Assembly: GCF_000612505.1 (NCBI RefSeq)
Contig: NZ_CP004078.1
Location: 3,945,252 to 4,009,251 of the forward strand
Length of the DNA stretch: 64,000 bases
DNA from: Paenibacillus sabinae T27
GTDB lineage: Bacteria > Bacillota > Bacilli > Paenibacillales > Paenibacillaceae
Direction: 5' to 3'
The translations under genes were made by a program, and so were the position numbers. Positions 62,139 to 64,000 of the stretch are shown in pieces. The number at the start of each line of letters is the position of its first letter. Within the stretch, counting starts at the first letter, position 1. Below the pieces are notes generated by a model, which did not search any database, was not told the origin of the DNA, and saw nothing but the letters and a program-made list of their open reading frames with translations.

Positions 62139-63680
62139 TCAGCGCGTCTGTTCATTCCAGCGGCACAGCTCGCGAACGAGCGAGTCGATTGTCGCTTCCT
62201 CCGCCAGCAGTCCGGGCTCCAGTCCCGCTTCCACGGCCGTCTGTTCGGTGAGCGGACCGATGCACGCAATCTTCACCTTCTCAAGCAGCGGCAGCGGATC
62301 TTCCAGCCCCATCCGCTTCAATACTTCGAGAAGATTCTTCACCGTCGAGGAGCTGGTGAAGGTAACGGCATGGATCCGCCCTTCCTCCAGCAGCTTCAAT
62401 AACTCGATGTCATCCTCGCCGGTAGCGACCGTCTCATACGTGTCGATCTCCGTCACCGAAAGGCCGAGCTCCTCCAGCTTCTGCGGCAGCCAGTTCCGGG
62501 CGAGATCGCCGCGCGGCAGCAGTACCTTTTGACCGGGAAGCAGCTCATCGCCGTGTGCCTCAATCAGCCCCTCCGCGTGGAAGCGGGCCGGCAGCTCCTC
62601 GGCAATTATGCCCCGATCGGCAAGCGCCGCTGCGGTTGCCGGTCCGATGGCGGCGATGCGGGCGCCGGACAAGCCGCGAATGTCCGCTTTCAGCTCCGCC
62701 AGATGGCGGAAGAAGAACTCCACACCATTGACGCTCGTAAAGAACACCCAATCATATTCCGGCAGCTTCGACAGCGCCGAAGCGATAGCCTCCCGCTTCT
62801 CTTCGCTCTGCGGCATGACCGTTTCGATCACCGGGAATTCATAAGGTTCTCCGCCTAGGTCCTCAATCCGCTCCACCAGCTCGCTCGCCTGGCTGCGCGC
62901 CCGGGTGACAAGAATCCGCTTGCCGAACAGCGGAAGTTCCTCGGCCCATTTCAGCTCCTCCCGCTGCTTCACCACATCACCGACGACGATAACGGCCGGT
63001 GATCCGAAATTCGCCGCTTTCACCTTCTCTTCAATGTCGGCGAGTGTGCCGGTCAGCGTCTCCTGCTCCGCGCGCGTTCCCCAGCGGACCAGCGCCACTG
63101 GCGTTTCCGGCGGACGCCCGTGCTTGATCAGGTTATCGCTGATATAGCCGATTTTGGCAACCCCCATCAGAAACACGAGTGTTCCCGTGGCATTCGTCAC
63201 TTTATCCCAATGAATCGAACGGTCCAGCTTGTCTGGGCTTTCGTGCCCGGTAATAATTGACAAAGAGGATGCATAGTCGCGGTGAGTAACCGGAATGCCG
63301 GCATAAGCAGGCACGCTGATCGCCGAGGTGATTCCCGGAACAATTTCGTAAGAAATGCCGTTTTTGCGCAGAAGCTCCGCTTCCTCGCCCACCCGGCCAA
63401 AAATCGTCGGATCGCCGCCCTTTAATCTCACCACCGTCTTGCCCTGAAGCGCCAGATCGACGAGCAGCTGATTGATTTCCTCCTGCTTCATCGTATGCCG
63501 GTCCGGAAGCTTGCCCACATAGATCTTCTCTCCGCCGGGAGGCATCCATTTCAGCAGCCGGGGACTGGCCAGCCGGTCATAGACCAGCACATCCGCCTTC
63601 TTGATACACTCCATGCCCTTAATCGTGATGAGCTTGGCATCCCCTGGACCCGCGCCCACCAAATACACTTTGCCCGTCAA
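62139..63680 (-). CDS. cobA-hemD: Fused uroporphyrinogen-III C-methyltransferase / uroporphyrinogen-III synthase
   Basis: 513 residues, two enzymes in one. Residues about 1-245: SUMT/CobA (VYLVGAGPGDAKLIT, VRLKGGDPTIFGR, VPGITSAISVPAYAGIPVTHR, LVFLMG). Residues about 255-505: HemD (GKRILVTRARSQASELVERI, WVFFTSVNGVEFF, AVTFTSSSTVKNLL). HemD closes hydroxymethylbilane to uroporphyrinogen III; CobA methylates it toward siroheme or B12. TTG start at 63680, spaced 9 bases from AAGGGG, 5 bases after the hemC stop; a GTG at 63668 is an alternative. Confidence 0.93.
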   Translation of the reverse strand: MTGKVYLVGAGPGDAKLITIKGMECIKKADVLVYDRLASPRLLKWMPPGGEKIYVGKLPDRHTMKQEEINQLLVDLALQGKTVVRLKGGDPTIFGRVGEEAELLRKNGISYEIVPGITSAISVPAYAGIPVTHRDYASSLSIITGHESPDKLDRSIHWDKVTNATGTLVFLMGVAKIGYISDNLIKHGRPPETPVALVRWGTRAEQETLTGTLADIEEKVKAANFGSPAVIVVGDVVKQREELKWAEELPLFGKRILVTRARSQASELVERIEDLGGEPYEFPVIETVMPQSEEKREAIASALSKLPEYDWVFFTSVNGVEFFFRHLAELKADIRGLSGARIAAIGPATAAALADRGIIAEELPARFHAEGLIEAHGDELLPGQKVLLPRGDLARNWLPQKLEELGLSVTEIDTYETVATGEDDIELLKLLEEGRIHAVTFTSSSTVKNLLEVLKRMGLEDPLPLLEKVKIACIGPLTEQTAVEAGLEPGLLAEEATIDSLVRELCRWNEQTR

Positions 63681-63685
63681 TCTCC

Positions 63686-64000
63686 TCAACCCCTTAGCTG
63701 TGACAAAATCTTCTCCGCACCCCTCACGGTCAACGCTTTCGCCACTTCTTCGCCCAGCAGCACCGGGTCGGTCCCGGTACATGTCTCCTTCAATATGACG
63801 GCTCCGTCCGGCGTGCCGACCATGCCGGTAAGCGTAAGGCTCCGGCCTTCAGCCGGAGCGCCGGTCTCAACACTCTTCTCAAGTGTAGCAAAAGCGCCAA
63901 TCGGCACCTGACAGCCGCCATTCAGCACGCCGAGAAAGCGCCGCTCTGCGGCAACCGTGAGTGCAGTCTCTTCATCATTATACAATGAAAGCAGCTTCCG
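63686..64000 (-). CDS. hemC: Hydroxymethylbilane synthase (C-terminal part; 5' end outside window)
   Basis: The last 104 codons of porphobilinogen deaminase. The dipyrromethane-cofactor cysteine is in FLGVLNGGCQVPIGAFA; the C-terminal domain (LTGMVGTPDGAVILKE, AKALTVRGAEKILSQLRG) follows. The frame stays open to base 64000. Directly upstream of the cobA-hemD fusion, whose product takes its substrate. Confidence 0.95.
   Translation of the reverse strand, partial: RKLLSLYNDEETALTVAAERRFLGVLNGGCQVPIGAFATLEKSVETGAPAEGRSLTLTGMVGTPDGAVILKETCTGTDPVLLGEEVAKALTVRGAEKILSQLRG

Overview
The window reads as chromosome of a spore-forming Bacillota bacterium, most likely Paenibacillus. Grounds: strong Shine-Dalgarno sites, frequent GTG and TTG starts, a full set of sporulation genes (spoVB, bofC, safA, spo0B, spoIVFA/FB, spoIIB-like, spoVID-like), Prp-processed L27, MinCD without MinE, a valS T-box leader, and a gene order that largely follows the Bacillus subtilis spoVB-ruv, pheA-obg-rplU-min-mre-maf-spoIIB, folC-valS and spoVID-hem blocks. 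Species cannot be fixed by eye.

Layout. 1-3.8 kb: 3' part of spoVB, then yrbG-like and yrzE-like membrane proteins and a PAP2-type phosphatase. 3.9-11.8 kb (minus): bofC, then ruvC-ruvA-ruvB-(SpoIID/LytB protein)-queA-tgt-yajC. 11.9-18.2 kb (minus): one rRNA operon (16S-23S-5S), a terminator, then a separately promoted tRNA cluster Glu-fMet-Asp-Gly-Arg. Three of these five tRNAs are followed by a short related insert and a second copy of their own 3' end, which is the most unusual structure seen. 18.3-28.5 kb (minus): safA-like; pheB-hom-thrB-pheA-ilvE; spo0B-obg; rplU-prp-rpmA behind an L21 leader. 28.5-39.4 kb (minus): RNase G-like gene, spoIVFA-spoIVFB, minC-minD, mreB-mreC-mreD, radC, maf, DUF4321 gene, SPOR/SpoIIB-like gene.

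39.4-43.2 kb is an accessory patch: diacetyl reductase-like SDR, epoxide hydrolase, a divergent AraC regulator sharing a palindromic operator, and remains of two decayed genes. 43.2-50.5 kb (minus): diguanylate cyclase, then valS-folC-murC behind the T-box. 50.5-51.8 kb: heptamer and longer repeats next to a lone PD-(D/E)XK/winged-helix protein. 51.8-56.3 kb: GntR regulator plus membrane protein with an autoregulatory-type palindrome, spoVID-like gene, greA. 56.3-64 kb (minus): heme genes hemC (partial), cobA-hemD fusion, hemB, hemL and a RluA gene, interrupted by an aldo/keto reductase and a radical SAM protein that has a LexA-type site at its promoter.

Functionally the window joins tRNA queuosine modification, Holliday junction resolution, aromatic and threonine amino acid synthesis, ribosome assembly (Obg, L21, L27), cell shape and septum placement, the pro-sigma-K checkpoint, peptidoglycan precursors and tetrapyrrole synthesis. 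Starts were chosen by Shine-Dalgarno spacing and often differ from the longest open frame.
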